From Bacteroidota bacterium (GTDB taxonomy: Bacteria; Bacteroidota; Bacteroidia; Chitinophagales; Chitinophagaceae), in NCBI GenBank assembly GCA_014190475.1, contig BJGL01000003.1:1-63120 (forward strand): a stretch of 63,120 nt of DNA. Reading direction: 5' to 3'. Shown piece by piece: positions 11,524 to 22,065 of this stretch. A program made the translations under genes and the position numbers. Below the pieces are notes generated by a model. It worked only from the letters and a program-made list of their open reading frames with translations, was not told the origin of the DNA and searched no databases. The stretch's first letter is position 1. Every line of letters starts with the position of its first letter.

Positions 11524-11531
11524 TACTTTTG
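11524..11531 (+). promoter_or_regulatory. -7 element TACTTTTG upstream of prfA
   Basis: TAnnTTTG match ending 14 nt before ATG. Confidence 0.45.
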
Positions 11532-11545
11532 CGCTCCTAATAACT

Positions 11546-12610
11546 ATGCTAGACCGTCTCGAAGCCATAAAAGCCCGTTTTGATCAATTGGGCGTAGCTC
11601 TGACCAATCCTGAGATTGTAGGGAACAACAAAAAGTTTGCAGAGACCAGCAAAGAATACCGTAGTCTGGAAAAAATTGTGAACGCCTACCTATCCTACAA
11701 GCGTGTGTTGGATGATATAGACTTTAACAAAGAGGCTTTAGCAGGCTCTGACGAGGAATTACGGGAATTGGCCAAGGAAGAGGCCCCAGGTTTGGAAACA
11801 CGGAAGGAACAACTGGAGGCAGAAATTCGTCAATTATTAATTCCCAAGGATCCTCAGGACGAAAAGAACGCCATTCTTGAAATCAGGGCTGGTACCGGAG
11901 GAGATGAGGCCAGTTTGTTTGCCGGGGACTTGTTACGTATGTACATGCGTTATTGCGACCGTAGGGGCTGGAAAACGGCTGTACTAAGTGAAAACGAAGG
12001 CACCGTGGGAGGATACAAGGAGGTTCAATTGGAAGTGGTGGGTGAGGACGTATATGGAGTCATGAAATTTGAAAGTGGCGTACACCGTGTTCAACGGGTC
12101 CCTGATACAGAGGCAAGCGGACGTGTGCATACTTCAGCGGCAACCGTAGCGGTGATGCCTGAAGCAGAGGAGGTTGACTTTGAATTGAATCCGGCAGATG
12201 TTAAAATGGAAACGGCTCGAAGCGGGGGAGCAGGAGGACAAAACGTTAACAAGGTAGAAACTAAAGTAATGTTAACCCATATTCCTACGGGAACAGTTGT
12301 GGTTTGCCAAACAGAACGTTCGCAGTTAGGCAACCGGGAAAAAGCGATGCAGATGCTAAGAACAAAGCTTTATGAAGAACAGGTTCGTAAGCAAGAAGAA
12401 GAGATTTCCCGTCATCGTAAAAGCTTGGTTAGCACGGGAGATCGTAGTGCAAAAATTCGAACCTATAACTTTCCGCAAGGCCGCGTTACCGATCATCGGA
12501 TTGGCCTTACACTTTACAATTTGGATGCAGTTCTTAACGGGGATATTCAGGAGCTAATCGAAGCATTACAATTTGCAGAGAACGCCGAGAAATTGACCCG
12601 TCAGCAATAA
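11546..12610 (+). CDS. prfA: Peptide chain release factor 1
   Basis: GGQ-containing [29 protein letters not shown]. Confidence 0.97.
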   Translation: MLDRLEAIKARFDQLGVALTNPEIVGNNKKFAETSKEYRSLEKIVNAYLSYKRVLDDIDFNKEALAGSDEELRELAKEEAPGLETRKEQLEAEIRQLLIPKDPQDEKNAILEIRAGTGGDEASLFAGDLLRMYMRYCDRRGWKTAVLSENEGTVGGYKEVQLEVVGEDVYGVMKFESGVHRVQRVPDTEASGRVHTSAATVAVMPEAEEVDFELNPADVKMETARSGGAGGQNVNKVETKVMLTHIPTGTVVVCQTERSQLGNREKAMQMLRTKLYEEQVRKQEEEISRHRKSLVSTGDRSAKIRTYNFPQGRVTDHRIGLTLYNLDAVLNGDIQELIEALQFAENAEKLTRQQ

Positions 12611-12719
12611 GTTCTCTTTTCTTTAACACCGAACCCGCAACCCCCATCGTAAATTCACGTTATAAGAGTGAACGCGATAAATAACGTTCATTTTCTCATA
12701 AGCAGTTAGTTTTGGTTGC

Positions 12720-12750
12720 GACCCCTGTTTCCACAGGGGTCTCTTTTTTT
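12720..12750 (+). terminator. Intrinsic terminator downstream of prfA
   Basis: GACCCCTGT-TTCC-ACAGGGGTC (9-bp perfect stem) followed by TCTTTTTTT. Confidence 0.88.
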
Positions 12751-13183
12751 ACAGGGGGTCTGCCGTTTGTTTACGACGAATAAAGGGCAAGGACGCTAAT
12801 AAAGCCAAGCCACATCCAATACCGTCGGCGATCATATCCTTGACATCATAAGATCTTCCATTTTGCAAATACTCCTGTACAAACTCCATGGCAATTCCGT
12901 AGAAAAACCAGGTTTGTGCTACAATGATGAAGGATAAAAACTTACTGAGATAAGAAATTTTTAACTCCGCTATTGCCCAACACCAAAGGGCAACCAGTAC
13001 AAAAAAAAGTCCAACGTGAACTATCTTATCGGCTTCTAAATCCTTTACGTATTCTTCAAGGCCAAGCGTCTGAATCCAACGCATTAACTTACCTCCTTTC
13101 CCATCCGATGGCATCACCAGCAGATAGGTTGTCAGGAAGAGCCAGCTGAGGCTCAGCGAAAATGAAATGATCAGTCTTTTCAA
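12749..13183 (-). CDS. VanZ family protein
   Basis: DKIVHVGLFFVLVALW, GIAMEFVQEYLQNGRSYDVKDMIADGIG. Confidence 0.85.
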   Translation of the reverse strand: MKRLIISFSLSLSWLFLTTYLLVMPSDGKGGKLMRWIQTLGLEEYVKDLEADKIVHVGLFFVLVALWCWAIAELKISYLSKFLSFIIVAQTWFFYGIAMEFVQEYLQNGRSYDVKDMIADGIGCGLALLASLPFIRRKQTADPL

Positions 13184-13192
13184 AGCGGTAGA

Positions 13193-13570
13193 TTATCCAA
13201 CCAGGGACTCGTAACCAGCTGCATCAAGTAGGGCTTCTACATCAGCAGGATTATTTACGGTCATTTTAATCATCCATCCCTCGCCGTAAGGGTCGCTATT
13301 GACTAATTCTGGAGCACCACTTAGTGCAGCATTTAATTCATTGATTGTTCCGCTAACGGGCAAGAAAAGATCAGAAACGGTTTTAACAGCTTCAACGGTG
13401 CCAAAAACAGCACCCGCTTCCAGGTTTTTACCGATAGTATCTACTTCCACAAATACAATATCACCTAACTCACGTTGAGCATACTCGGTGATACCAATGG
13501 TGGCAACATTGCCATCCAGGCTGATCCATTCGTGTTCTTTCGTATAGCGGAGATTAGAGGGGTAACTCAT
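13193..13570 (-). CDS. gcvH: Glycine cleavage system protein H
   Basis: RYTKEHEWI, GITEYAQRELGDIVFVEVD, GTVEAVKTVSDLFLPVSG lipoyl site. Confidence 0.97.
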   Translation of the reverse strand: MSYPSNLRYTKEHEWISLDGNVATIGITEYAQRELGDIVFVEVDTIGKNLEAGAVFGTVEAVKTVSDLFLPVSGTINELNAALSGAPELVNSDPYGEGWMIKMTVNNPADVEALLDAAGYESLVG

Positions 13571-13618
13571 AGGATGATTTTTGGGAGCACAAACCTACTA
13601 ATAATGCAGGATATCTTT

Positions 13619-14314
13619 TTAGTGTTTCTTTCGTTTTACCAATTTGGCTTTTATGATGGGCACGTCTTGTAATGGACGGTCTTTGTCCTTGCCCTTGCTG
13701 GTGGGAACGGCTGCGATTTTATCGACCACTTCCAATCCCTTTACAATCTCACCGAAAACGGTATAATTCTGGTCCAAGTGAGGAACACCACCCAAAGTGG
13801 TATACACTTTTCGCTGGTCGGCAGGAATTTTTCTTTTTAATCGGTAGGTCTCAACAGAGTCAAGCCCTGCTTCTGTGAAAACTTTTCCTTGTGTTAAATA
13901 AAATTGACTGGCACTGCTGGCTTTAGTAGGATTATTATCTCTTGCTGCTGCAATCACTCCTTTTTTATGAAAAAGGGTAGGACGAAATTCTGCTGGTACT
14001 ACATAATTGGGCCCACCTTCTCCAAGGGGAGCACCGGGCGCAGCGCCCCGGCTATCCGGATCACCGGACTGGATCATAAAATTTTGTATTACCCGATGAA
14101 ATAGGATCCCATCGTAGTAATGCATTTTTACCAACTTTAAAAAATTATCCCGGTGCAAGGGAGTTGAATCAGAAAGACGAACCCAAATATTGCCCATCGC
14201 CGTTTCTAGTAGCACATCTTTTTTTCGATCTCTTTTAGTAACGGTACTGTCTTTTTGCGCTACGGCATGCAAGGTCATTGAGCAAGTGAGTAGCAGTAGG
14301 AAGATATTTTTCAT
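13619..14314 (-). CDS. Cyclophilin-type peptidylprolyl isomerase with signal peptide
   Basis: YYDGILFHRVIQNFMIQSGDP; VFGEIVKGLEVVDKI. Confidence 0.93.
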   Translation of the reverse strand: MKNIFLLLLTCSMTLHAVAQKDSTVTKRDRKKDVLLETAMGNIWVRLSDSTPLHRDNFLKLVKMHYYDGILFHRVIQNFMIQSGDPDSRGAAPGAPLGEGGPNYVVPAEFRPTLFHKKGVIAAARDNNPTKASSASQFYLTQGKVFTEAGLDSVETYRLKRKIPADQRKVYTTLGGVPHLDQNYTVFGEIVKGLEVVDKIAAVPTSKGKDKDRPLQDVPIIKAKLVKRKKH

Positions 14315-14317
14315 AGT

Positions 14318-14662
14318 TTAAAATTCTTTTTTTTCAAAATAGAGAAGTACATGGTCTTTTATAAAATTTTCCTGCTCAATCATATTCAACGCCGGCAAGG
14401 CCTTTAATTGTTTAAAGTGTGGCCAACCGTCTTCATCCACTCTCTCCAGTTCGTAATAACCACTCTCTGACAATAATTGGCAGACCGCAATATGCATCAG
14501 GTCTTGTTTTTGTTCTTTGGTGAACTTTTCACGGATATCGCCAAATTCCTGAACGCCAACCAGGAATAGAATAGTCTCCAAGTCTGGCTTTTTACCAAAC
14601 CGCTCTACCAATTTGCTCTCCAACTGCCACCACCTGGATTGTAAGTCGTCTGTTGCCTGCAT
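14318..14662 (-). CDS. Conserved hypothetical protein (start revised to internal Met at 14662)
   Basis: Long ORF with coding-like composition, same strand as and 3 nt from the PPIase; internal ATG avoids overlap with the serS promoter. Confidence 0.6.
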   Translation of the reverse strand: MQATDDLQSRWWQLESKLVERFGKKPDLETILFLVGVQEFGDIREKFTKEQKQDLMHIAVCQLLSESGYYELERVDEDGWPHFKQLKALPALNMIEQENFIKDHVLLYFEKKEF

Positions 14663-14717
14663 AGAACAAAGATAAGTAAGGGGGCATCCCAACTGGCGTT
14701 GACGTTGAGGCAACAAT

Positions 14718-14725
14718 TATCTTTG
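14718..14725 (+). promoter_or_regulatory. -7 element TATCTTTG upstream of serS
   Basis: TAnnTTTG within TTATCTTTGCGCAAA, a 15-mer shared with the atpB upstream region. Confidence 0.6.
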
Positions 14726-14739
14726 CGCAAATTGTTTTC

Positions 14740-16011
14740 ATGCTCACGCTTCAGCAGATTCGACAAAACCCCGATGCAGTAAAAGCCGGTCTGCTCAAAA
14801 AATATTTTGGGCAACCCGAGCTGGTGGATGTAATTATTGGTCTGGATGACCAACGTAAAAAGCTGCAATTGGAGTCGGATAACCTGCAAGCAAAAATTAA
14901 TAGTGCCTCCAAGGAAATTGGTCTATTAATGGGAAAGGGGCAAAAAGAGGAGGCCGAACAAAAAAAACAAGAAGTTGCAAGTTTCAAAGCGGCCTTACAG
15001 CCCTTGGCAGAACAATTGGCAAGCCGCGAGCAGGAATTGCATCAGGAATTAGTGCGTTTACCCAACCTACCTGCTGCAGAGGTCCCCGTTGGAAAAGCAG
15101 CTGCTGATAATGTGGTAATTCGCGAAGGAGGAAATAAACCAAGCTTGACAGCCGATGCAGTGCCGCATTGGGACTTGATCAAAAAGTATCAATTGGTAGA
15201 TTTTGAAACGGGTGCAAAAATTACAGGAAGTGGTTTTCCGCTATACAAAGGGAAGGGAGCAAAATTGCAGCGAGCCCTGATTCAATATTTTTTGGATTTC
15301 AATACGGCGGCAGGTTATACGGAGTACTTACCACCCTTGCTGGTCAACGAAGCTTCTGCCTATGGAACAGGTCAGCTTCCAGATAAGGAAGGGCAGATGT
15401 ATCATATGCCCTTAGATAATTTATACTTGATTCCAACTTCTGAAGTTCCTGTTACCAATATTTATCGTGACGAAATTGTTCCATTTGCTTCACTTCCTAT
15501 TCGGATGACCGCCTTTTCCGCTTGTTTTCGAAGAGAAGCGGGCAGCTTTGGTGCAGACGTACGTGGCTTAAACCGAGTTCACCAATTTGATAAAGTTGAG
15601 ATCGTTCAAATTGTAGAGCCCGAAAAAAGTTACGCAGTGTTAGAAGAAATGGTCGCGCATGTAGAACAGTTATTACAATCCTTAGAATTGCCTTACCGGA
15701 TTTTAAGATTGTGTGGAGGGGATATGAGTTTTGCTTCAGCACTCACCTATGATTTTGAGGTGTACAGTGCCGCACAACAAAAATGGTTGGAGGTAAGCTC
15801 GGTCAGCAACTTTGAGTCTTTCCAGGCTAATCGATTAAAACTTCGTTTTAAAGATGAAAAAGGGAAAACACAGTTAGCCCATACCCTCAATGGAAGTTCG
15901 CTGGCTTTGCCACGCATCATGGCTTCTTTGTTAGAAAATAATCAGCAGGCAGATGGAATAGTGTTGCCGGCTTGTTTACACACTTACATGGGGACGAACA
16001 AAATCAGCTAA
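14740..16011 (+). CDS. serS: Seryl-tRNA synthetase
   Basis: Class II motifs: LIPTSEVPVTN, FRREAGSFGADVRGLNRVHQFDKVE, LNGSSLALPRIMASLLENNQ. Confidence 0.97.
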   Translation: MLTLQQIRQNPDAVKAGLLKKYFGQPELVDVIIGLDDQRKKLQLESDNLQAKINSASKEIGLLMGKGQKEEAEQKKQEVASFKAALQPLAEQLASREQELHQELVRLPNLPAAEVPVGKAAADNVVIREGGNKPSLTADAVPHWDLIKKYQLVDFETGAKITGSGFPLYKGKGAKLQRALIQYFLDFNTAAGYTEYLPPLLVNEASAYGTGQLPDKEGQMYHMPLDNLYLIPTSEVPVTNIYRDEIVPFASLPIRMTAFSACFRREAGSFGADVRGLNRVHQFDKVEIVQIVEPEKSYAVLEEMVAHVEQLLQSLELPYRILRLCGGDMSFASALTYDFEVYSAAQQKWLEVSSVSNFESFQANRLKLRFKDEKGKTQLAHTLNGSSLALPRIMASLLENNQQADGIVLPACLHTYMGTNKIS

Positions 16012-17069
16012 GCCTCTATTTTAGCAAACTGCTTTTCAATGCGTCGGTTCATAATGGCAAACCATAGCGGTGGAACCAGGGAAAGCAACATCATACCCGG
16101 ATAGCCCGTGGGCATCTGTGGTGCATTATCGTGATGGCGTAATACTTGATATTTACGACTCGCCAGATAGTGATGATCGGAATGACGACTAAGTTCAAAC
16201 AACATTAATCGACCCACTACGTGATTACTGTTCCAGGAGTGAGCCGGCATGGCGCGTTCGTATCGTCCATTTTCCAATTGCTCCCGTTGCAAACCATAGT
16301 GCTCAATGTAATTGACTGTTTCCAATAATAAAATGCCCATCAAGGCGGCACCTAAAAAGCAGGTCAACACAAAAAATCCAAAGAACCAATAGATTAAAAA
16401 CAAAAATGCTCCTTGGATCAATTGAAATTGGATCATTTCGTTTTTCCAGGAAAATGCAGTTCCATTTTTTTTACGCGATTCATCATTGGCAATTTCCCAG
16501 GCACTGACGTATCCCATGAAAATGGTTCTGAAATAAAACAGATATACCCATTCTCCTTTGCGAGCGCTGCTGGGGTCTTCGTGCGTAGCCACACGTTTGT
16601 GATGTCCTTTATTATGCTCAGTAAAAAAGTGCATATACAGCGAAGTCAATAGCAAGAATTTTGCCATTGTTTGTTCAGTTCTGTTCACCCGATGTCCTAA
16701 TTCATGCGCCACATTGATGCCAAAGCTGCCACAAAGAATACCCATCACGGTGATTCTTCCCACACGATCCCAGGTATCGAGTGTAGGATCTTGCATGGAC
16801 ACCAGAAACATATAGAGCAACGTATATTGTAAAGGCACTACCAGGTGTAAAATCCAATCGTAAAAAGAATCCTTTCGTACTAATTCCTCTTCGGCCGTTT
16901 CTAAATTGGTGGTGTTGGGTTTAAATACTAATTCTAAAACCGGCACTAGGATCCAGGCAATGATCATATTGATCCAAACCATCCACCCGGTTGTTTGGAA
17001 GGAAATACTAGCTCCAATAAAAAAGATAAAAGGAGTCAGGTATTTTAAGGCTTTGATACGATGGTGCAT
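16008..17069 (-). CDS. alkB: Alkane 1-monooxygenase / AlkB-like membrane di-iron hydroxylase
   Basis: Histidine boxes HELGHR, HNKGHHKRVATHEDPSSAR, ELSRHSDHH; NYIEHYGLQR and HSWNSNH. Confidence 0.9.
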   Translation of the reverse strand: MHHRIKALKYLTPFIFFIGASISFQTTGWMVWINMIIAWILVPVLELVFKPNTTNLETAEEELVRKDSFYDWILHLVVPLQYTLLYMFLVSMQDPTLDTWDRVGRITVMGILCGSFGINVAHELGHRVNRTEQTMAKFLLLTSLYMHFFTEHNKGHHKRVATHEDPSSARKGEWVYLFYFRTIFMGYVSAWEIANDESRKKNGTAFSWKNEMIQFQLIQGAFLFLIYWFFGFFVLTCFLGAALMGILLLETVNYIEHYGLQREQLENGRYERAMPAHSWNSNHVVGRLMLFELSRHSDHHYLASRKYQVLRHHDNAPQMPTGYPGMMLLSLVPPLWFAIMNRRIEKQFAKIEA

Positions 17070-17091
17070 GCTATAAAATTACAAGCCTTTT

Positions 17092-19149
17092 TTATTTCTT
17101 GTTGGGTTGCATGGCAATTCGGTAGAGGACTAATGCCATCAAGGCAAAAAAGCCAACCCCTAGCCATTTATATCCTTCGCCTCCTAGCTGTTCAGTTAGG
17201 CCGTGTTCTGCATTCCAATTTCCCAGTGTGGTGCTCACGCTATCCATCGAAGACAGGATAGCTACCAATACACCGGCTAAGGCACCGCCTGCCACCAGCC
17301 CTGTTGCAAATAAATTTCCTTTACCTAGGTCTTCTTCCTCTGCACTTACTACAATATTCTTTTGCTTATGCCGCCATTCAACCAATCCACGCACAGCACC
17401 ACCGATAAAGATGGGGAAGGTGGTGGAGAGCGGTAAGTAAATTCCAATGGCAAAGCTGAGTGCTTTAATACCGCAGAGTTCCATTACAATAGCAATGAAT
17501 ACGCCTACTAATACAAATTGCCAGTCGAGGTTGAAGGATAAAATTCCTTTGATCAATGTTGCCATCAAAGTTCCTTGCGGTGCAGGATATTTATCGGTTC
17601 CGATGGCATGCTGAATTCCCTGTGCGGCCATTTCTGCTGTAGGCTGATCCAGTACTTTTATAGTGGCGCCAATGGCAATGGAAGAAACAATGGCACCAAT
17701 GAACAAGGACAGCTGTTGATACTTGGGGGTGGCTCCCACGATATATCCCGTTTTCAAATCCTGTGAAGTAGCACCCGCATTAGCTGCAGCAATACAAATC
17801 ATCCCACCCACTACTAATGCCATAGGCTCATAAAAATGACCGGTCCATTTTACGGCAATAAAAATCAAACAGGTTCCCATTAGGGTTGCAATGGTCATAC
17901 CGGAAATAGGATTATTGGACGAACCAATCAGTCCTACAATTCGAGAGGAAACGGTCACAAAAAAGGCTCCAAAAATAATCACCAGTAAACCCAGTAATAA
18001 TTTGCTCCCCACATTGGCACCCGGAATCAGTGTGTTGGGCATTAAAGCAATAATGGCAATGAGAATCAAACTACCAATTCCCACTACTTTAATGGAGAGG
18101 TCTTGTTCAGTGCGCGCTGTAGTTGTAGCTACACCACTGGATTGTTTGAGTGAGCCAATGCTTCCTTTAAAAGAAGAAACAATAGTTGGTATTGTTTTGA
18201 TGAGTGTAATAAATCCGCCTGCTGCTACCGCACCTGCACCGATCTGTCGAATGTAGGCGCGATAAATAGCCGTAGACCAATCTGCAAATTGTCCGGTTGC
18301 AGGATCCCAACCACCCGGTCCTCCTGCAACAGCTACATCCTTGAGGTAACCAAGCTTGACCAACTGTGCGGCAATAATTATTCCGTTATCATTGAGTAAA
18401 CTGGCCAGTAAGGGAGTAAATACAAACCAACTAAGGACACCACCTGCTACTAATACGCCAGCGATTTTGGGTCCGATAATGTAACCGACTCCAAGATATT
18501 CAGGTGTGATTTCGCCACTCACTTTGGCAGAGGGAAAAAACTTCTGTGTTTGCTTGGTCATGAATGAAGGCGCTTCTGCAATCACATGAAAAATTTTCTG
18601 CAAGAGTGCGTAGCCAAAGGCAACACCCAGTCCCAAAAATGCGGTGCGTGCAAAATCTCCTCCTTTCTCTCCTGCTTTTAAAACCGAGGCGCAAGCGGTT
18701 CCTTCCGGATAGGGCAAGGTTTTATGTTCTTGTACAATCAGCGAACGACGTAGCGGAATCATCATCATGGTGCCTAACATTCCACCAATGATAGCCAAGG
18801 TGAGAATAGTGAAATAGTTGAAGAAGTTAGCGCTGCCTGCTTCACTTAAAAATAAAAAACCAGGTAATGTAAACACAACCCCTGCGGCAATACTCTCTCC
18901 TGCGGATCCCGTGGTTTGAATGATATTATTTTCAAGAATTGTAGTCTTCAAAAATTTCCTTCCCAATGTAATAGCCAATACAGCAATAGGAATAGATGCA
19001 GAAACTGTTAATCCGGCTTTAAGTGCCAGATAAACGGTAGAGGCTCCGAAAATAATTCCAAAAGCAGCACCTGTTAAAATGGATTTTAAGGTGAACTCTG
19101 CCATTTTTGTTTCTGGCGAAACAAAGGGTTTGAAGGATTGATCAGCCAT
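17092..19149 (-). CDS. OPT family oligopeptide transporter
   Basis: Multi-[61 protein letters not shown]. Confidence 0.92.
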   Translation of the reverse strand: MADQSFKPFVSPETKMAEFTLKSILTGAAFGIIFGASTVYLALKAGLTVSASIPIAVLAITLGRKFLKTTILENNIIQTTGSAGESIAAGVVFTLPGFLFLSEAGSANFFNYFTILTLAIIGGMLGTMMMIPLRRSLIVQEHKTLPYPEGTACASVLKAGEKGGDFARTAFLGLGVAFGYALLQKIFHVIAEAPSFMTKQTQKFFPSAKVSGEITPEYLGVGYIIGPKIAGVLVAGGVLSWFVFTPLLASLLNDNGIIIAAQLVKLGYLKDVAVAGGPGGWDPATGQFADWSTAIYRAYIRQIGAGAVAAGGFITLIKTIPTIVSSFKGSIGSLKQSSGVATTTARTEQDLSIKVVGIGSLILIAIIALMPNTLIPGANVGSKLLLGLLVIIFGAFFVTVSSRIVGLIGSSNNPISGMTIATLMGTCLIFIAVKWTGHFYEPMALVVGGMICIAAANAGATSQDLKTGYIVGATPKYQQLSLFIGAIVSSIAIGATIKVLDQPTAEMAAQGIQHAIGTDKYPAPQGTLMATLIKGILSFNLDWQFVLVGVFIAIVMELCGIKALSFAIGIYLPLSTTFPIFIGGAVRGLVEWRHKQKNIVVSAEEEDLGKGNLFATGLVAGGALAGVLVAILSSMDSVSTTLGNWNAEHGLTEQLGGEGYKWLGVGFFALMALVLYRIAMQPNKK

Positions 19150-19184
19150 ATATTAGTTTTTGTGAGAACGAAAGGAAAAGTTCA

Positions 19185-20687
19185 TTAGTTATTCATCAGT
19201 TTTTGAAGTTTGCGAGTCAGTATTAATAACATACCAGCAGCAATACCTGACATCACCACAAACAAAATAAAGAAGTCGTACAAATTATTCATCTCATAAC
19301 CCATGAATGTAGTGGTTTTTCCATCGGGGTATAAGGCGCTGAGCACACCCGCTAATTTGTTGGCGGCTGCACTGGCTAAAAACCAAACCGCCATCAACAA
19401 GGAAGCAAATTTGATAGGGGCTAATTTATTAACCAGAGAAAGTCCGATGGGAGATAAACAGAGTTCGCCCCAAGTATGCAAGGCGTACATCCCTAACAAC
19501 CAGATCATACTCACTTTTGTTCCTACGGCCACATCTTTCACACCAAAAGCGATCCATAAGTAGCCCAGTGAAAGTAAAAAGAGTCCCAGCGACATTTTGG
19601 TAGGAGAGGAAGGTTCACGTTTTCCCAATTTTAACCATAACCACGCAAATACAGGTGCAAAAAGCACTACATAAATTGAGTTCAGTGAGGCAAAAAAACT
19701 AGAGGGTACTGTAAAGAAACCCAGATCACGCTGGGTTTGTTCTTCTGCAAAAAAAGTAAGGGAAGCACCTGCTTGTTCAAAAGCACTCCAGAAAAATACC
19801 ACAAAGAAGGAAACACTGAAGATCACAGCAACGCGTTGTTTTTCGATTGTGCTCAAGGTCTTGTCTGAAAAAATTATAAAGCCAATCAATATTGGCGAGG
19901 CTACCAGCACATAGGTGAGATAATCCACCACGCGTGTATCAATATAGAGTGCTGTAATCATGATGGCTGATAACAAGGTTAAGCCGGCCAACATATTTAA
20001 AGGGCGAGTCCATGCAGTTGGTGCATTGGCAGGCGTAAGACCCAATATATTTTTATCTGGGTCCAACACATATTTTTTATGAAAAACAAGCTGGACCACC
20101 ACGCTGATCAACATTGCAATTCCTCCGGCAAGGAAGGCCCATTTGAAATCTTCAGGGTTGCCGGTATCACCTACCAGACCACAAATAATCGGACCTAACG
20201 CTCCGCCCACATTGATTCCCATATAAAAAATAGTATAGGCGGAATCAGTTCTGCGATCTCCTTTTGGATAGAGTTGACCAACCAGCGCAGAGATATTGGG
20301 TTTGAAAAAGCCATTACCCGTAATCATTAGCCCCAGTCCTGTAAAAAATAAGATAGTAGACAGATCAGCAGAGCTTTGATAAATGGAGGCGCAGAAAAAA
20401 AGTACAAATTCACCCAAAGCCATGAGCAGTCCACCAATTATAATGGAGCGTTGATTACCCCAGTAACGGTCCGCGATATAACCGCCCAGCAAGGGAGTCA
20501 GGTAAACCAAGCTGGTATAGCTACCGTAAAGGTTAGAGGCAAATGCTTTGTCAACTAATAGTGCTTTTGTCAAAAAGAGAACCAGGATAGCTCTCATTCC
20601 ATAGTAGTTGAATCGTTCCCACATTTCGGTGGCAAACAATACAGCCAATCCTTTTGGATGGCCCGTAGGGGTAGTGTTGGCAGACAT
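19185..20687 (-). CDS. POT/PTR family peptide MFS transporter
   Basis: FATEMWERFNYYGMRAILVLFL; GGYIADRYWGNQRSI; NGFFKPNISALVGQLY. Confidence 0.93.
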   Translation of the reverse strand: MSANTTPTGHPKGLAVLFATEMWERFNYYGMRAILVLFLTKALLVDKAFASNLYGSYTSLVYLTPLLGGYIADRYWGNQRSIIIGGLLMALGEFVLFFCASIYQSSADLSTILFFTGLGLMITGNGFFKPNISALVGQLYPKGDRRTDSAYTIFYMGINVGGALGPIICGLVGDTGNPEDFKWAFLAGGIAMLISVVVQLVFHKKYVLDPDKNILGLTPANAPTAWTRPLNMLAGLTLLSAIMITALYIDTRVVDYLTYVLVASPILIGFIIFSDKTLSTIEKQRVAVIFSVSFFVVFFWSAFEQAGASLTFFAEEQTQRDLGFFTVPSSFFASLNSIYVVLFAPVFAWLWLKLGKREPSSPTKMSLGLFLLSLGYLWIAFGVKDVAVGTKVSMIWLLGMYALHTWGELCLSPIGLSLVNKLAPIKFASLLMAVWFLASAAANKLAGVLSALYPDGKTTTFMGYEMNNLYDFFILFVVMSGIAAGMLLILTRKLQKLMNN

Positions 20688-20787
20688 AGGGCTTGCTTGT
20701 TTAAGTGACTGAAAATAAAGATTATTATCTAACCCTCAATTACCCGTAGGCTAATTACTTTCGCAACTAACTTTTCTGCCTTTTATC

Positions 20788-22065
20788 ATGAGAATACTAT
20801 TATTGGGTTCCGGAGGAAGAGAACATGCATTTGCTTGGAAAATTACCCAAAGCCCCCTTTGTAAGGCGTTATTTATAGCACCAGGTAATGCGGGTACAAA
20901 AGGGTTAGGGCAGCATTTGCCGTTTGGAGTTACTGATTTTGATGCTATTCGAACTTGCTGTATAGAGCAAGCTATTGATATGGTGGTAGTTGGTCCTGAG
21001 GAGCCATTAGTAAAAGGGCTGGTAGAATATTTGCGGGAAGAACCATTGCTCAAGTCCTTATCCATTATTGGTCCCGGACAACAGGGAGCCGCACTGGAAG
21101 GAAGTAAAGCTTTTGCAAAAGCTTTCTTACAGCGCCACGGTATACCTACTGCTTCTTACCGTGAGTTTACCAAAGAAAATTACCAGGAGGGGTTGACTTA
21201 TTTGCAAGCCCATCCTTTGCCTATTGTTTTAAAGGCAGATGGGTTGGCTGCGGGTAAAGGCGTATTAATTTGTTCTACCCATCAAGAGGCAATACAAGGT
21301 TTTGAAGAAATGATTCAGTCCGCCAAATTCGGAGAAGCTGGAAAGAAAGTGGTCGTAGAAGAATTTTTACAAGGCATCGAGATCTCTGTGTTTGTGTTGA
21401 CAGATGGGAAAAACTATGTGTTATTACCAGAGGCCAAAGATTACAAGCGAATCGGAGAGGGGGATACTGGTCTAAATACAGGGGGAATGGGTGCAGTAAG
21501 TCCCGTACCCTTTGTAGATGCAGTGCTTTGGGAAAAAATAAAAACACGCGTGGTAGCACCTACCATTCAGGGATTACAACAAGATGGCATTCCTTACTGT
21601 GGTTTTATTTTTATCGGTTTTATGATCGTGAAGGGCGAACCCTTTGTGATCGAATATAATTGTAGAATGGGGGATCCTGAGACAGAAGTGGTGATGCCTC
21701 GTCTTCAAACTGATTTAGTTGAGTTACTAGCCGCCGCCGCTGCTGGAGAATTGAAGACTCAAACTATTAAAACTGATCCAAGAACCGCCTGTACCGTAGT
21801 GGCCGTGAGCGGAGGATATCCCGAGGAGTATAGAAAAGGATTTGTCATTCAGGGACTGGATCAATTACCGGATTCTTCATTGGTGTTTCATATGGGTACA
21901 CAGCAAAAAGGGGATGATATTATCACCAGCGGAGGTCGTGTTTTAGCTGTTACAGCTTTTGGTAACACTGTGTCGGAAGCTGCTGCAGCGGCTCGGACTA
22001 TTCAGGACTCCATTCAGTTTGAAGGTAAGTACTACCGACGCGATATTGGGTTTGAGTTCAAATGA
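20788..22065 (+). CDS. purD: Phosphoribosylamine-glycine ligase
   Basis: MRILLLGSGGREHAFAWKI; GNAGT; LKADGLAAGKGV; YNCRMGDPETEVVMPRL. Confidence 0.97.
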   Translation: MRILLLGSGGREHAFAWKITQSPLCKALFIAPGNAGTKGLGQHLPFGVTDFDAIRTCCIEQAIDMVVVGPEEPLVKGLVEYLREEPLLKSLSIIGPGQQGAALEGSKAFAKAFLQRHGIPTASYREFTKENYQEGLTYLQAHPLPIVLKADGLAAGKGVLICSTHQEAIQGFEEMIQSAKFGEAGKKVVVEEFLQGIEISVFVLTDGKNYVLLPEAKDYKRIGEGDTGLNTGGMGAVSPVPFVDAVLWEKIKTRVVAPTIQGLQQDGIPYCGFIFIGFMIVKGEPFVIEYNCRMGDPETEVVMPRLQTDLVELLAAAAAGELKTQTIKTDPRTACTVVAVSGGYPEEYRKGFVIQGLDQLPDSSLVFHMGTQQKGDDIITSGGRVLAVTAFGNTVSEAAAAARTIQDSIQFEGKYYRRDIGFEFK

